64,000 nt of DNA from Porogramme epimiltina (GCA_900155495.1 FTLJ01000238.1:1-64000); one strand, 5' to 3'; positions 11,218 through 23,389 are shown, counted from the first letter of the stretch. Numbers and translations: made by a program. The notes: generated by a model from the letters alone, not told the origin.

Positions 11218-12360
11218 ATGCCCGCTTCCCCACCCCGAAAGAGATTGCGGCCGGAGGTAGACGCAGACAAGGACGATGTCGAGCGGGACTGCGAGTTCTG
11301 GTTTGAAGATGGCACAGTCACGTTGATTGTGTCTAACGTCGAGTTCCGCGTCTACAAGGGCACCCTCGTCGAGCACTCTCCCGTGCTCGCCGACATGTTC
11401 TCCCTACCTCAACCGAACGGGGCGGGACATGAGCACCCAGTCGTGCACCTCCCGGACTCGCCTCACGCCTGGAGGCACGTCCTCCGTGTCCTCTTCCCCC
11501 GCTCCTCCACCCCGTACGTCTCGCTCATAGCCCTCCGCGCCCCCTATTGATTCTCCCCCCCCAGCATCCTCCGCCTCGAGCCGTGGCAGCCGACCTACGC
11601 CCAGATCTCCGCGTACGTCCGCCTCGGGCACAAATACCAGATCCTCGAGCCCCTCCTCCTCCCCGCCCTCGCCTTCCTCCGCGCCCACTACGCCCGCGAC
11701 TACGCCACCTGGTACGTCCACGCGTACGCCCCTGAGCCGTGGCGCGACTGTCGCTACGCCATCGGCGTCGTTAACCTCGCCCGCCTCGCCGCCCCTATCT
11801 ACCCCACCGTGCTCGCCGTCCTCCCCGCCGCGATGGCCGTGTGCGCGACCCTTGGGCCCTCGGGCGTGCTTGACGGCCTCGCGGGAGACGAGGACGGCAC
11901 GGTGGAGCACCTCGCGGAGGACGACGCGCGCCGCGTGCTCGACGCGATCCCGCGCTTGATGCTCGCGACCGCCTCAGGCGTGCTGCGTGCGTTCGCGCCG
12001 TGCCCCGCGCCCGTTGGGTGCGCGCGCCTAGGGACGGGCGGGTGCGGGGCAGGCGTGCGGACGCTGTTGTGCACATATGCGCGCGACCCGCGGCTGGTCG
12101 CGGGGGTGCACCCGTTCTGGGACTGGGAAATGTACTTTGACGCCGACTTCGGCGTCGGCAGCGCGGGCGCGGGTACGGGAGAGGGCGCAGGGATCTGCGA
12201 GGCGTGTCGGGAGGTGTTGAAGGAGCGGCTGCTCGCGGAGCAGAAAGCGACGTGGAATCGGCTGCTGGAGATGTTTGGGAGGGGTGGGGAGAGCCTGCTG
12301 AGGCCGATCTCAAGTGATTTCGAAGTCTCGGGCTGCTGCTGCGTTAACTTGAGAGTTTGA
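11218..12360 (+). CDS. BTB/POZ domain protein (363 aa), GC-rich copy
   Basis: Exons are 11218-11513 and 11565-12360, with a phase-2 intron at the family position. The BTB core is C-E-F-W-F-E-D-G-T-V-T-L-I, V-Y-K-G-T-L-V-E-H-S-P-V-L-A-D-M-F-S-L-P-Q. Downstream come I-S-A-Y-V-R-L-G-H-K-Y, A-I-G-V-V-N-L-A-R-L, H-P-F-W-D-W and I-C-E-A-C-R-E-V-L ... W-N-R-L-L. Codons are more GC-rich than in neighbours, especially in exon 2. The G-F-K-R-E-D-G block is replaced by G-L-A-G-D-E-D-G. It ends 34 bases from the 3' end of the convergent BTB gene at 12395, so their transcripts probably overlap. Confidence 0.87.
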
Positions 12361-12394
12361 ATGGTACGTATGTACATATAATCTTGACCCCGTC

Positions 12395-13699
12395 CTATCT
12401 GGCGCCATTTCCTGTGCATTTGCAGGTCACGCCAATGGCGCTACTAGTCCTCGTCTGAAGTATCCGATATCTAGGCGGAGGTGTTAGTGCAAGGCCACGT
12501 AACTTAAGTGTCAACACGACATGGCATACATCATCTGGGATGCTATCTTCAGTGAAGGTTTGTCCCCAGCCGGGCACTTTGATGCCGAGTGTATCCGGGA
12601 GTGCATTCCATGCATATTGTTGATCTCTACAGAACTGTCCCTTGAGGACGTTGCGGCAACTTCTGCAAAGTTTCTCATTAAAGCCTTGATTTGAGATATA
12701 CGACCACTTCCAGAAGGGGTCTATGGCGGCGACGAGATGAGAATGAGACTGAAGCCCCATCACGATTGGTAGACCACTCATCCAATCTTGACACTCCCGT
12801 CTCGTCTCACATGACGGCAGGTCGCTTGCCATGAGCATCAAGAGGCACCTCCCCGTAGACGCGACCATAAGCTCGGGAATAGCTGTGTAGCAGCGAACAA
12901 AGTCGTCCTCGTTTAGCTTTTTTCGTGTGCCGTCTTCGCGCTCGAACCCTTTGATTAAGTCTTGCCTTATGGTGCAACATACGAGAAACGCGGTTGGAAG
13001 GAGGGAGGTGCACTCTGTAAGGCGGGCGATGTTCACGACGCCTATAGCTGCCGCCGGACTCCACGGAAGTTTGTGAGTTTGGAAATTGGAAGGGAGATTT
13101 TTGTAGGACCACAACACTCGCTCTTACCATTGGTTGAGGTCGGTCACAAAAATGGACTTCAGGCAGGTGAGCGCCTCGTCTACAAAGTGGTCCATTTGGT
13201 ACTTGTGCCCGAGCCGTGCAAACGCAGAAATTTGATGGAAGGAAGGCGAAGCATCCTCGTCCAAGGGTGGGGGGTGCAGAAACCTGAGGAAGAACATTGA
13301 GTCCCGCACGGCTATAAGGGTGGGCTGATGGCACGGAGAGACGCACTTTTCGTGGCGAGAAGGCATCAATGCTCGTAAGATGTGCCGAAAGTCTTCCGCA
13401 GAGTCATCAAGGCGCACCACATGGACGGGAGGCCCACCTGTACCGCACGGCTCGGGGGGTACGGGCTGGGGCAGGGAGAACATGTCTGCGAAAACGGGCG
13501 AGTGCGCCGCTAGCACACCTTTGAAGACTCTAAACTCCGTGCCTCGAGCAATGAGGGATACATTGCCGTCTTCAAACCAGAACGTTTTGTCTTTCTTCCA
13601 CTCCGTTTCTTGGACAACGTTTGTGATGAGGGCCACGGGGGCGCCACCTTCGCCGTCTATTTCGACTCGGGCGCGTTTTCTTGCACCTTGGGAGGACAT
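12395..13699 (-). CDS. BTB/POZ domain protein (390 aa)
   Basis: Exons are 13347-13699, 13128-13283 and 12395-13058. The first intron (63 bases) holds no stop and keeps frame, so it could be retained. The second (13059-13127) uses GTAAGA and an acceptor at TGGAG, the only one that restores frame; it is not present in most paralogs. Landmarks are T-F-W-F-E-D-G-N-V-S-L-I, V-F-K-G-V-L, S-P-V-F-A-D-M-F-S-L-P-Q, S-A-F-A-R-L-G-H-K-Y, A-I-G-V-V-N-I-A-R-L, F-E-R-E-D-G-T-R-K-K-L, S-C-E-T-R-R-E-C, D-P-F-W-K-W and L-C-R-S-C-R-N-V-L ... W-N-A-L-P. The last ~35 residues are not shared and might be read-through of a missed 3' intron. Confidence 0.82.
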
Positions 13700-14216
13700 T
13701 CACGGAGAGCACAAAGAGGCGAGGGGTAGAATCACAGATATGGGAGGGTAGGAGCGGTCTCAGCAGACTGCGTACCTAGAAACACGGGGGAGAGAGGGAC
13801 TCCGAGCCGACTTGAAGACGCAAACCCAGCTAGGGCTGCAAACTGGCAGTGACTATCAAGCCGTTATGGACGCGTTACGTCACGCGTTAGTCACCCTCCC
13901 CTCGAGGTCGAAGGTGCAGCGGTATTTTCATCTGCATCTTCCAGAAGACGTACTCTTGAGGCTTGAGGGTACATTTTATGGAGAAGGCTGTTGGACCACG
14001 GCCTAGGAGAATGGAAATTAGAGGGAACTGAGCCCAGCCAGAAAAAGGTCCATGAGGAACTCTGAGGAAGCGCCCCAACCGGAAGGTGGCCCTCCAAGCC
14101 ACGTGGACCGCACCCTGAGATGGCCTCTGACGAACGAGGCGGCTACGACTTGGCCTCATCTGCTTCCGACCTCCTGCTCTCGTGTCCTTTGGCCCTCTTC
14201 AGCATCCTCGCACACA
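13700..14216. promoter_or_regulatory. Divergent promoter region between two BTB genes
   Basis: This 517-base gap separates the starts of two oppositely oriented BTB genes. It holds an imperfect palindrome GCGTTACGTCACGCGTTAG at about 13870-13888 with a TGACGTAA-type (CRE/bZIP-like) core. A related string, GCGTGACGCAACGCGTCAG, sits in the orphan flank near 4940. Binding is not shown; the resemblance is by eye. Confidence 0.4.
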
Positions 14217-15407
14217 ATGTCGAAGCGCGCACGCATCGAGCTTGACGAAGACCTGCCCATAGCGGCTTCCTTGGCAGCTACTCCGGGAAGCGAGTCGAGG
14301 ACAGAGTGGAAGAAGGATGACGAGTTCTGGTTCGCGGACGGAACGATCTCGCTCGTTGCCTCTGGTGTAGAGTTCAGGGTTTACAAGGGTATTCTCGAGA
14401 TGCACTCCCCCGTATTTGCAGATATGTTCTCCCTCCCCCAACCTCACGCGGATGCTTGCCCGGTCCGAGTCGTCCATCTCGTAGACTCCGCAAAAGATCT
14501 GCGTCATGCCTTGAGAGCATTGTTCCCTTCAAAGCAGACTAGGTAGGCGCACTCATACTGTGAGATGCTCTATTTCTTACAAAATATCTCTAGGTTTCTC
14601 TACCCCGTCACCGATCCCCCCTCGTTTCATCAAGTCTCCGCTTATGCACGTCTCGGTCACAAATACCAGATAGACAGCCTGCTCACCCAGGCGCTCGAAT
14701 ATCTCCAAAAGGCCCACCCAGCTGACTTGGGCGGATGGCAGAAGAGCTTTGAAAATGTCTATACTCAGGACCCGGACGGGGAGGACAGCCGTTGGAGTCT
14801 GGCGTACGCTATCGGGGTCGTGAATATTGCTCGTCTGACTGGGTGCGAGGTCATATTACCGACCGCTTTCCTCGTCTGTTGCTCGCTCGATGAAAATTTG
14901 GTCCATGGTTTCAAGCGCGAAGACGGTACACAAGAGACTCTGAGTCTGCAAGACGTTGGGCTCTGTCTTCGCGCTGCCCGTTCGTTGCCAGAAGACGGTG
15001 CAGAGATGTGGACAGACATCAGCGAACCACGACATTTGTCCTCCAACTGCAAGACTACGAAGAGGTGTCGAGAAGAACACATTCAATTCTTAGGGATCGC
15101 ATGGGACTGTGTCACCATATCTGTCATCCAACCCATGGAATACTATAAGCCGTGGAGCTGCCACTTCGCAGATATATGCCCCTATTGGGACCTCTGCAAG
15201 TATTGCCGCAACTTTCTGAAAAGCAAATGGGTCACCGGACAGCTGAACAGCTGGAAAAGGCTTCCGAAACTTTTCAAAGTCGATATCGAGCATTGGGGGA
15301 GGGAGATCTATGAAGATTTGACCAATGAGGACGCGAGTATCTCAGTATTCAATCTCTATTGCTTTACTTATGTCTCTATACTACAGCTTAAACCACACGA
15401 AATATAA
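14217..15407 (+). CDS. BTB/POZ domain protein (379 aa), twin of the gene at 7237
   Basis: Exons are 14217-14542 and 14594-15407, phase 2. The start is the ATG of M-S-K-R-A-R-I-E, matching M-S-K-P-A-S-V-D of the twin; a longer in-frame upstream extension is not conserved. The BTB core (W-K-K-D-D-E-F-W-F-A-D-G-T-I-S-L-V) is almost identical to the twin, and it diverges more in the P-Q-P-H-A-D-A loop. The C-terminal half keeps S-A-Y-A-R-L-G-H-K-Y, A-I-G-V-V-N-I-A-R-L-T-G-C, F-K-R-E-D-G-T-Q-E-T-L-S, N-C-K-T-T-K-R-C and L-C-K-Y-C-R-N-F-L ... W-K-R-L-P, then the same kind of F-T-Y-x-x-I-x-Q-L tail. Confidence 0.88.
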
Positions 15408-16076
15408 TACTGATGATGCTGTCCGTTATAACCTATCAAGTGTCCTTCAAACTGGGATCGCCGGGAGATGGAACTTGGGAGATGAGAATAGGGCTACTGC
15501 CATCCGTGCAGCTTGAAAGGTCTCCCGCATTAGCTCATTAGTTCACATATGCTCTCCTTAGAATAATAATCGTTCATAATAAGCATGCTAGGTGGAATAG
15601 AGAAGTGTGGTGACCATTGACGAGTAGGATAGAGTGGATCTACCTGCGAAACTAAGCTTTGTACACAACATACGTGATATGAGCGAGTTTGCCTTCCAAG
15701 GATTCTCCCTCGTCGCGCGGGCATGTACGCATCAACTACTCGCCGTTTACCCTCACTCTCCCATTCTGAATCTCACATTCAGACCTATATTTCTCTTTGA
15801 GATTTCTTCGCTTCCATGCCGCGGCGGAACACATGTTTACGCTCACTAATGCCCCTGCTGCTAGGATTCTCGCGTCTTCAAATAGCACATCGGCTCCTCG
15901 GACTGGGGTATCGAGGACATTTCTGCACAGTCGATCGAGGATGCTGAATACAAGTCAAACGTCTAATCGGCCATGCCCTCGTAAGGAGATTCTCCACCAG
16001 TGACGAAGGTGAGCGGCGGAGTGCCAGCGTACCACCAGCCGCCACTTCGGAAGCCCGAAAATAGCCGGCCCCCACT
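15408..16076. other. Intergenic, no gene recognised
   Basis: AT-richer than the flanking genes. No frame shows family resemblance. Confidence 0.45.
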
Positions 16077-16241
16077 CACGCCATCGACGCCATCACAGAG
16101 AGTACCCGCCTGGCTCGGTGCGACGTCGTCCTCGCGTCCCCCACTGTGCTTATCGCTTACTCTCTCGTGGTGCAGCTCTTCCGTGGTTCCGAGCAAGAAG
16201 TCTGCCCACGGAAGACTCTCGACACGGAGAACACCCTGTAA
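16077..16241 (+). pseudogene. Relic of BTB gene, C-terminal helix region
   Basis: The frame reads H-A-I-D-A-I-T-E-S-T-R-L-A-R-C-D-V-V-L, then L-I-A-Y-S-L-V and K-T-L-D before a stop. In intact copies the matching stretch is A-I-G-V-V-N-I-A-R-L-T-G-C-D-V-I-L-P, then L-L-V-C-C-S-L and E-T-L-S. No BTB core lies upstream and no C-x2-C end lies downstream, so only a fragment remains. The match is short and could be chance. Confidence 0.4.
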
Positions 16242-16735
16242 TGCCACGGCGGCAAGATTTGGCTGGTGGAAGTCACGGTATGGCGAGGTCTGTTCAAGAT
16301 GCCCGCACTCGCCAGGTCCAGCGACCAAGAGGCCCTAGAGTTGCGAGCTCGTGTTCACGCTATGCTTCTGGGAGCAAGTTGAATACGCGTGCTCTCGCCC
16401 ATGCTGTGTAACGAGACGCAATGTCTGTCGTCATGATCTGTCACTGATACATCCCATACATCTCCCGGCCGCAGTATATGACCGTGTGTCGCTCTCAAGT
16501 GATTGCGCTCCGTACCAAATATCTACAAGTATTCTCCCATTCAGACTCTGGTTGCGCTCGGCAGTGAGCATGCCTTTTCCTTCAGACTTCCGTAGATACT
16601 CTTTCTCTTTGATCAAGACCCAATTGAAGGGAGCAAACAGGCCAATCAGTCTAGCTCGCAGTTGTCTATCCTTGGTAACATACACACCTTGATGAAATGG
16701 GGCATCACAGCTGTGCTCTAGACACTAGTGACCAT
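16242..16735. other. Intergenic, no gene recognised
   Basis: Nothing identifiable; it forms the 3' flank of the minus-strand BTB gene. Confidence 0.45.
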
Positions 16736-17937
16736 TCATAGGAGCGCATCCCTGGCCATAGGATCCTCCGTTGCTACTGCCGATAGGAGGTCATTCCATA
16801 GAGCTGTTTTCGCCTGTTTCTCCCGATTTGTGATACCATCACGGCAAAGGGTACAAAGCTGCCTGACTTGCGTGGTCCATGGAGAGTAATCCTCCACGTT
16901 CATTGAAGGCCATCCGCAGGGCAACTTGACACACTCGGCGATGACCGCCGGAAGATGACGGGCAAGTATGCTTACTCCGTTGGGAAAACCCCCCCGTCCG
17001 TCTGTGCACCGACGGGCGCAAGCTGCTGTGGGCATGCTGTCCGCGAGTATGGATAGCGAAGCACGCGACAGTATGGGCTTCAACCTGCAGCAGGTGATGA
17101 AGTCCGCTTCTGAGAGACGCTCGACTTCCCCGTCGCTATAACAGAATCCCTCGGCTAGGGCGGAGACCTCCAGCCCGGCACATAGAATGAGAGCCGAAGG
17201 GACGAGGGAGGTTTCTCCGGTCAAGCGTCCTATGTTGACGACGCCGATGGCATGTCTCGCAGAAAAGCTATTTGGAACGTATGGCCAGCCCGGTGTGCGA
17301 ATTTTGACGGAGGTCACGTCAAAATATTCCCGCAGGTAGTTCATCATAGAGGTGTATAGATTCTTTATTTGGTACTTATGTCCTAGGCGCAGGTATGCAG
17401 AAGTTCGCTCAAAGGGCACTCCTGAGTGCCCTTCTCTTGAGGACCTAGAAGCTCGCGGGAATGAGGATGTGTCCATGAGGAGGGAATATGTAATACACAC
17501 TTCAATTTGGTCCCGCCTCTCATACACCAGTCAAAAAGGTGACGCCAGTCCCTCGCGGAGTCCGATAGGCGTACCACAGGAAATAATGTCTTCGCCTCCA
17601 CTGCCCCAGGGTCCGTGTGAGAAAATGCTTCCTGAGGAGCAGACGAACAGAGGGAAAACATTGCACGGAGGACAGAGGAATGCCGCTCTAGGATTCCTTT
17701 GTAGACGCGAAACTCGACATCTTGCACAAGAAGGATGACGGAACCGTCGTCGAACCAATAGCGAGGATCCCTCTGGGCAGTATCTGGGCTTCCCTCGGCG
17801 CACGTACTGGACGGTGTGGTCTGCGTGCCACAGTCGGAGAGCTCCGAATGATCCTTTGACACCTCTTCGACAGAGCTGGGTGGTGGAGAACCGCTGTTTT
17901 GAAGGGGGTTTATAGCCGTATTGGTAGATGCCTTCAC
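16736..17937 (-). CDS. BTB/POZ domain protein (381 aa)
   Basis: Exons are 17501-17937 and 16736-17444, with a 56-base phase-2 intron at the family position. A long serine/threonine-rich head (~55 residues) precedes R-Y-W-F-D-D-G-S-V-I-L-L, V-Y-K-G-I-L-E-R-H-S-S-V-L-R-A-M-F-S-L. The usual F-S-L-P-Q is F-S-L-C-S, and the R-H-I-L-R-A-L helix is R-H-L-F-D-W-C. The C-terminal half has S-A-Y-L-R-L-G-H-K-Y, A-I-G-V-V-N-I-G-R-L, A-C-A-R-R-C and L-C-T-L-C-R-D-G-I ... W-N-D-L. It is a divergent but apparently intact member. Confidence 0.83.
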
Positions 17938-19030
17938 CAGAGCGATGTCGAGCCATAAGTCAACAAGAGACGTTAGTCAACCATCTCCACCATCGACTCA
18001 CAGTCAAAGAGCTGTTGGAGAGAGCCTGGGAGGTGTCAACATAATAAGGGGGCATTGTTGACCCAGTAGGCAGTGGCACGAAATGTGAGAGGAGCACGCT
18101 ACGGAAGCAGGCTGAGGGATGAGAAAGCTCCCCCAACATCGATACATATACCCCGGATTGAGCTGCAGCACCATGGAAAGCTGAAACCAAGCAAGGCCGC
18201 CGGAGATACTAGTATTACCGCAGCAGACTGCAGGCCCCTGGCAGTGCCTCAATACTACCGCAGCAACTCGAAGATTCTGAGTGACAGGCATGAAAATGAT
18301 TGATTCCGAGAGAGATATGACCAAACTTGCTCGGCCTTCTAGATCTAGACGGTAAGGAGGCACGACTCGGAGCGCGCGACGCGAAGTGGCGCGCTACGTC
18401 ACAGTCACGTGCCCCAGGGTCACTGGCAGAGGGCTTTCGGCAGGCGCCGGGACTCGGGAGACGTAGCGCTGGCTTATTGTCTTGCCAGAGTGGACGAGTG
18501 TTCTGACGTCGAAGCCGTCGACGGCCTCGCGCCCCTCCCTAGTTCTCATCGCGCGGCGTCTTAGCGTATATCTCGGACGCGCAACACAAAAAGGCAGCGC
18601 GCGGTGCTCCCGTGCTTATTGTCTTCGCCCCCAGGCCCGGTGAGAACCACGCACGACATTGCTCCAGCCAGGTAGCCTTCCTGCCTCAATATGGCAGCCA
18701 CGCCGCTCATCTCTTTTGTTCTCCAGGTCACGCTTCATCACGCTAGTTGTCTCGAAAGACGATCTATGGGCGCCGCGCCAGCCGCTCGCCCCCGCCCCCC
18801 GCCTCGGACCCCGCTTCGTCCGTTCCGACCACAGGCCAGGGGCGAAAATGAATCGACATAAAGGATGTCTGCATACTGTGCCGCCATCTCAGCTTCATCT
18901 CCTCCAGAGACCTCCCTGTTAGTGCTCGACGCACCTACTCCAAGTCCCTCCCAACTCTCCACGACCGTGCCCGCTGTACCGCTTGCTCTCCGAGTCTCCA
19001 TCGTCCCCATCCGATCTTATCGTCATCAAC
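17938..19030. other. Intergenic, no gene recognised
   Basis: The part near 18390-18410 (GCTACGTCACAGTCACGTG) again shows a TACGTCA core plus a CACGTG E-box. The rest shows no coding signal I can support. Confidence 0.4.
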
Positions 19031-19769
19031 ATGTTCTCCACCTCGAGCAAGAAGTCCCGCGCCCACGGCCGTGACGCCCCCTCCCGCCAGGCATCCACCT
19101 CCACCGTTGCCTCCGCCGAGGACCAGGCCGCCGCCCTCGCGATGCTCCAATACCAGGAGGCCCTCATTCGCGACTTTTGGAGCGGCTCCGCTGCGGGCCG
19201 CCTTCCGCCGCCACCCCAGCCCGCGCCCTCGCGCAAGTCCAACGCGTCGCCCGCGAACTCCACCAACTCCTCCGAGATCTCGCTCGACGCCACGGCGAGC
19301 AAGAAGACCAAGTGGGGCAGCGCGCTCAAGGACCGCGACCCCGCGCGTGCGCGCAGCTCGCGCGACAGCTCCCCGGAGCAGGAGCCCAAGTCGCTCTCGA
19401 AGCGCATGTTCACGTTCGGCTTTCGTGAGTGTCTACCCCGCGCCGTCCTCCCCCTTCTCCTCTTATCGCGCCTCCCCCGTCTCTTCCCTCCTCGCGGACA
19501 TCGTGGCTGACACGCGTCCGTGATTGAGGCTCTTAGTGTGCCCGCTCCTGTGGCTCGTCGGCGCGGTATTCCTATTTCGACCGCCCGCGCCGCGCGCCTT
19601 CCTTGCCGCGCTCCCCCTACATTCTCCGGACGAGTGCGAGCGGCGCGTCGCGGCGTACCGCGCTGTGGAGGAGAAGTGGTCGAAGCGCTGCCTCTGGGCG
19701 TGGGTCCTCTTCGTGTGCGTCGTGGTCGTGGTCGTTCCCGGCGCGGTCATGGCGGGCAGGCGCGCGTGA
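19031..19769 (+). CDS. Conserved fungal serine-rich protein with two membrane segments (208 aa)
   Basis: Exons are 19031-19424 and 19537-19769, phase 1 (GTGAGT donor, TCTTAG acceptor). The N-terminal ~130 residues are polar and rich in serine, alanine and arginine, with K-T-K-W-G-S-A-L-K and a K-R-M-F-T-F-G-F block just before the intron. Exon 2 encodes a hydrophobic hairpin: L-C-P-L-L-W-L-V-G-A-V-F-L-F, a loop with E-R-R-V-A-A-Y-R-A-V-E-E-K-W-S-K-R-C, then A-W-V-L-F-V-C-V-V-V-V-V-V. This architecture recurs in uncharacterised fungal proteins. Location in an endomembrane is inferred and the function is unknown. An upstream in-frame ATG at 18983 would add 16 residues. Confidence 0.75.
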
Positions 19770-22431
19770 CCCTGTATGGGCAGGCTTTCTCTGACCACGG
19801 ATTCGGACTCTTGCACGGTGCGCACCCTTCGTGGCCTTCTCTCTCCGCCGCCGGCGCTGACTCAGCTGTGCAGGGCCGGTCCCGCCTGTACCATACAGTG
19901 GCTGTAGCATACCCTACCCGCCTCGCACACGCTCTCTACACTCGGCGACACCGCGATTAAAACCCTGCCCTTCCGACATCTGTGTATCCTAACAGGGCCC
20001 TAATGACCTTTGTTCTTTGTTACGTCCTCATGTTGTACTCCATCGACTCAGTTCATCCTCACCCCATGTAGTTTAGCGTAACGATTAGGGGAACCTTCGG
20101 CCTCGCCGACATCACTCCTTTGATACTTCGTATCGCCTCATGTACCAGTAGTCCCGCTCTTCCCCAGGCATCATGTATCGTCGTAATGTTATGATCATTA
20201 TAGAACCATCCATACACGCAGTAAGATTCCGAATTCGTCGCGCGCGCCCAAGCTGTTCGATTGCGCCCCTGTCCGCCCGAGAGCACGGGGTTCGACTCGA
20301 GGCGGACCGAGCATCCCTGCACACATGCGATGTGGCGCGGGGCATCGTCACGAAGCGCCCCCGACTGAGCTACAGCCAGCACCGCACTCGCGCTTCCATT
20401 GTGGGAACGCGCCACCCTCTACTCAACGCCCTGCTTCGAATCTCGGCTCTGCACGATGCGACCATCTCACGTCACGAACAGCGCCGGCTTCGCTGTGCGC
20501 GCGAGACGCGCTCCTGGCCCTTCGGAGTGCGTCCGTGGCCACCTCTCGCGTCCGACCGGCGGAGCGCGATCTCAACGCCCCGCAGCTTATCGACGTCCAC
20601 CCACGAGGCCGCGGTCGCGCCACCGCTCGAGGCGGACGTGGAGTGCGCTAGGCTGCAACGTCAGCCACACAATCGCTCTTTGTCCGCACGGCGGCGAAGG
20701 GTCCAGGGCGTGCGCCCGCGACGCGTCCGGATATTTCGCCCAGAACGGCTAGGGGCCACCACGGCGGCGCGGACGTGAAGTGTTTTGTGTGCTGGCAACG
20801 AGGGGGCCCGCGCAACGTGTCTAATCTAAAGTAAGCGCATTTGTGAGCAGGCCCGAGCGGGGGCGCGGTGGCGAGGCATGACATACGCACATGCTAGTAC
20901 GAATTCGCCGGGCGCGAGGTCGGACAAGGCCCGAAGGGAGGCACGCGCGGGGCGTATGTTCCTGATACACGTTCCTGCGCCGCGTGTTGGCGTGCCACGA
21001 CGCAAACTCCGGGCTTCGAGGACGCCTTTGAGGGTGCCTCTGCGGCCCAAACTCCGGAGACGCGCTTCCATCCGCTAGCCGGGCAGCGAGTCAAACGCGC
21101 GCATCAGCCGGGGGCCTATGTCCGCTGTGGTGGACCTACACCGAAAGCCCTTTGTGCCCGCGCTCCCACTGGCTGCGCTTGGGCGTCCCGTATCATTTGT
21201 GGGTGCACGCGCCGAGCGTGTTGCGCCTATTTCCAAGTTCGCCGCGTCGGAGTAGAGATAGACGAAAGGCGCTAGCCCACCGGTCCTGCTACGCGCGGTG
21301 GTGGCGGCAGCCCCCGGGGCCCACTCCCTCGAGTTGTCCGATCGAGAAGCACGTCAAGGGAGGTTCGCGATGGCGACTGGGCATTGACGTCGGCGTGGAC
21401 CAACTGTCGGCCCTCGACGCGGTCCTCGGCCGCCCACGGCGTTTGCACCAAACTCGTCTGTATGAATTGGCGGATCAGCACAGCGCGCGGCGGGCCTCGG
21501 GCGGCGCGCTTCCCGTCGTGTCATCGTTACATACCTCCAGCCATGTGCCGACGACCGCGGTGGCCCAAATGTTCTCAGGTGGCGCGGCGCGCTGGGCGGC
21601 GGGCACGCTGAGAGGGCTCGCAGCGCGCCCGCGCAACCTAATCACCGGCACGGCGCGAGTGTCACCGGCGGCGACAAAGGACGCGCGCTGTCAGGCCTCG
21701 GCGTGCGGCCTCTCGCGCGCGCGCCGCGGCGGGGCGGTACTGCTCTTGGAGATACGCGCGGCGCGCCTTTGTGTATTGGAAGTGGAAGCCGGGCGCACCA
21801 TGTCGCGTGTCTGAAGTTTATATATGCTCGCGGGTCTCCCGTTGCTTCATCCAGACACGGCTGGGCACTCGCGACCGCTTCGCTTCTTCCTCCTTCCTTC
21901 TATTTCTCACCTGGCGGCTTATTGTCCGCGCTCGCCGCACGTTCTCGACCGGTTTCGTTCCTGAGTGAGGTTAGAGACGTCTCAAAAGCGACGGAGCGCG
22001 CCTGGCGTACTTGAACACGCACCAACCTTCCCTCGATCCTGTCCTTCCGCATCCGCGCCCACTTTCGAACGCACACAAACACCAGCGCGTCGCGGCAGAA
22101 ATGTGCGAACACGAGCTGTGGGTCCACATTTGCTTCTCCCCAGGAGCGGATACGGGAATGCTGAACGCGCTCGCGTGACGTCGTCTAGCATCGGAGACTG
22201 GTACCGCGGATGCCAGGTTAGCCGCCATGCTCCTTGACACCAGCGCACGAGGCTGACTCCTACCTCTTCAGCACTTCCACGGACGCTACTACTCTGGGGA
22301 GCGCGTTGACTGCGGCTCCAAAACGTGTAAGACGAGCAGCGCGCACGCCCACCCGCCCACGGTGTCCTGTCGATGCATCGCTGTGAGTGATGTCTCCATT
22401 CTTCTCTATCCGTCCTTCTCACCAACATTGC
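19770..22431. other. Long gene-poor stretch, GC-rich
   Basis: About 2.7 kb with many overlapping GC-driven open frames on both strands but no domain, no splice-consistent model and no conserved motif. A TATA-like TTTATATATG at 21818 is not followed by a convincing reading frame. Nothing functional can be supported. Confidence 0.45.
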
Positions 22432-23381
22432 CCCAGGTTGCGAAAGATAAGACGAAGGTGCAGAACATGATCCAGGCGAAGCACCCAGATTGCAAATGAG
22501 GCGGAGATCCAACATAACGCCCATTGCGCGCTACAATTGAGTCGGCGCTCCGTTCGGGAACGGACGCCGACTGGAACCGACGTCATCACCGGTTCGCTTG
22601 AGCTTGTTTCTCGCCCCCCACATCCATCCGGCCGCGGAATACTGTAAACATGTCGTTATAATGCTGTTGTAATTTTTGGGCTATACTATCATCTCTCTAT
22701 TACGCACATTCAACGTTCACACCCCACCGCGAGCGCATATTCAACACCGCCCAGCCTTTTTCGGTGGCAGCCGGTGTGCTGCAACATGCGTTTAAGGACC
22801 TGTACGCTCGCTTTTGGGTCTACTAGCTCCTTTTGTAGGAGGCTCAGTAAGCAACCGCCATCATTTCAAGCGCTGCTGCATAGCAAGTTGACTAACCTCC
22901 CCCTGTCAGACATCCCCGCGTGAGTCCCTCACGCAGCCCTTCAGGGAGGCCCCTTAAGAACTCTTCAGTCGAGCAGGCTTGCGACGCCTTTGGACTGCGG
23001 TGTCAATATCACTGCTCCGGAACTAAAAACGGCTAACATGACACGAAATGCTATGAGCAGCACACCACCAAGTCGACCAACTTCCGGTTGTTTCGGACGG
23101 GCTATGCGCTGACACAAAGCGCCGATTCATCATGTGTGCCTCAAGCACTGCTAGATGGGATGTAAGGTACCCTTTTATGATGTCCATGGCTTGCCGGAAT
23201 CCGCTAATAATGGGAGTTTTGACAGAAGGCTACGCTCGAGCTCCGGCATCCTGTTTCATGAAGCTACAGAAATAGAGCACGCTACTCAGGTCGCCCCACG
23301 TACGCCGGCTCCGCAGGAATGATCGAGGATACGTATACCCTCAATACCACCGGCGGGAGCTGCGGCCGACCCTCTGTGCCA

Positions 23382-23389
23382 TATAAAAG
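23382..23389 (+). promoter_or_regulatory. TATA box of NTF2-like gene, copy 2
   Basis: TATAAAAG lies 85-92 bases before the ATG, within a GC-rich surround that is conserved with copy 1. Confidence 0.65.

Noticed and set aside
11404..12419. Long minus-strand open frames opposite the BTB gene at 11218
   Set aside because: They arise from GC3 bias of the real gene and lack any motif or splice support.
18983..19030. Upstream ATG giving 16 additional residues to the serine-rich membrane protein
   Set aside because: Not excluded, but the later ATG sits in a better context (CAACATG) and the additional residues have no recognisable role.
20215..20370. tRNA-like boxes: GGTTCGACTC on plus (about 20288) and TAGCTCAGTCGG on minus (about 20350)
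   Set aside because: The two boxes are on opposite strands and neither is flanked by a pairing acceptor, D or T stem.
20415..20450. TTCGAATC resembling a tRNA T-loop
   Set aside because: No T-stem pairing and no A-box at a fitting distance.
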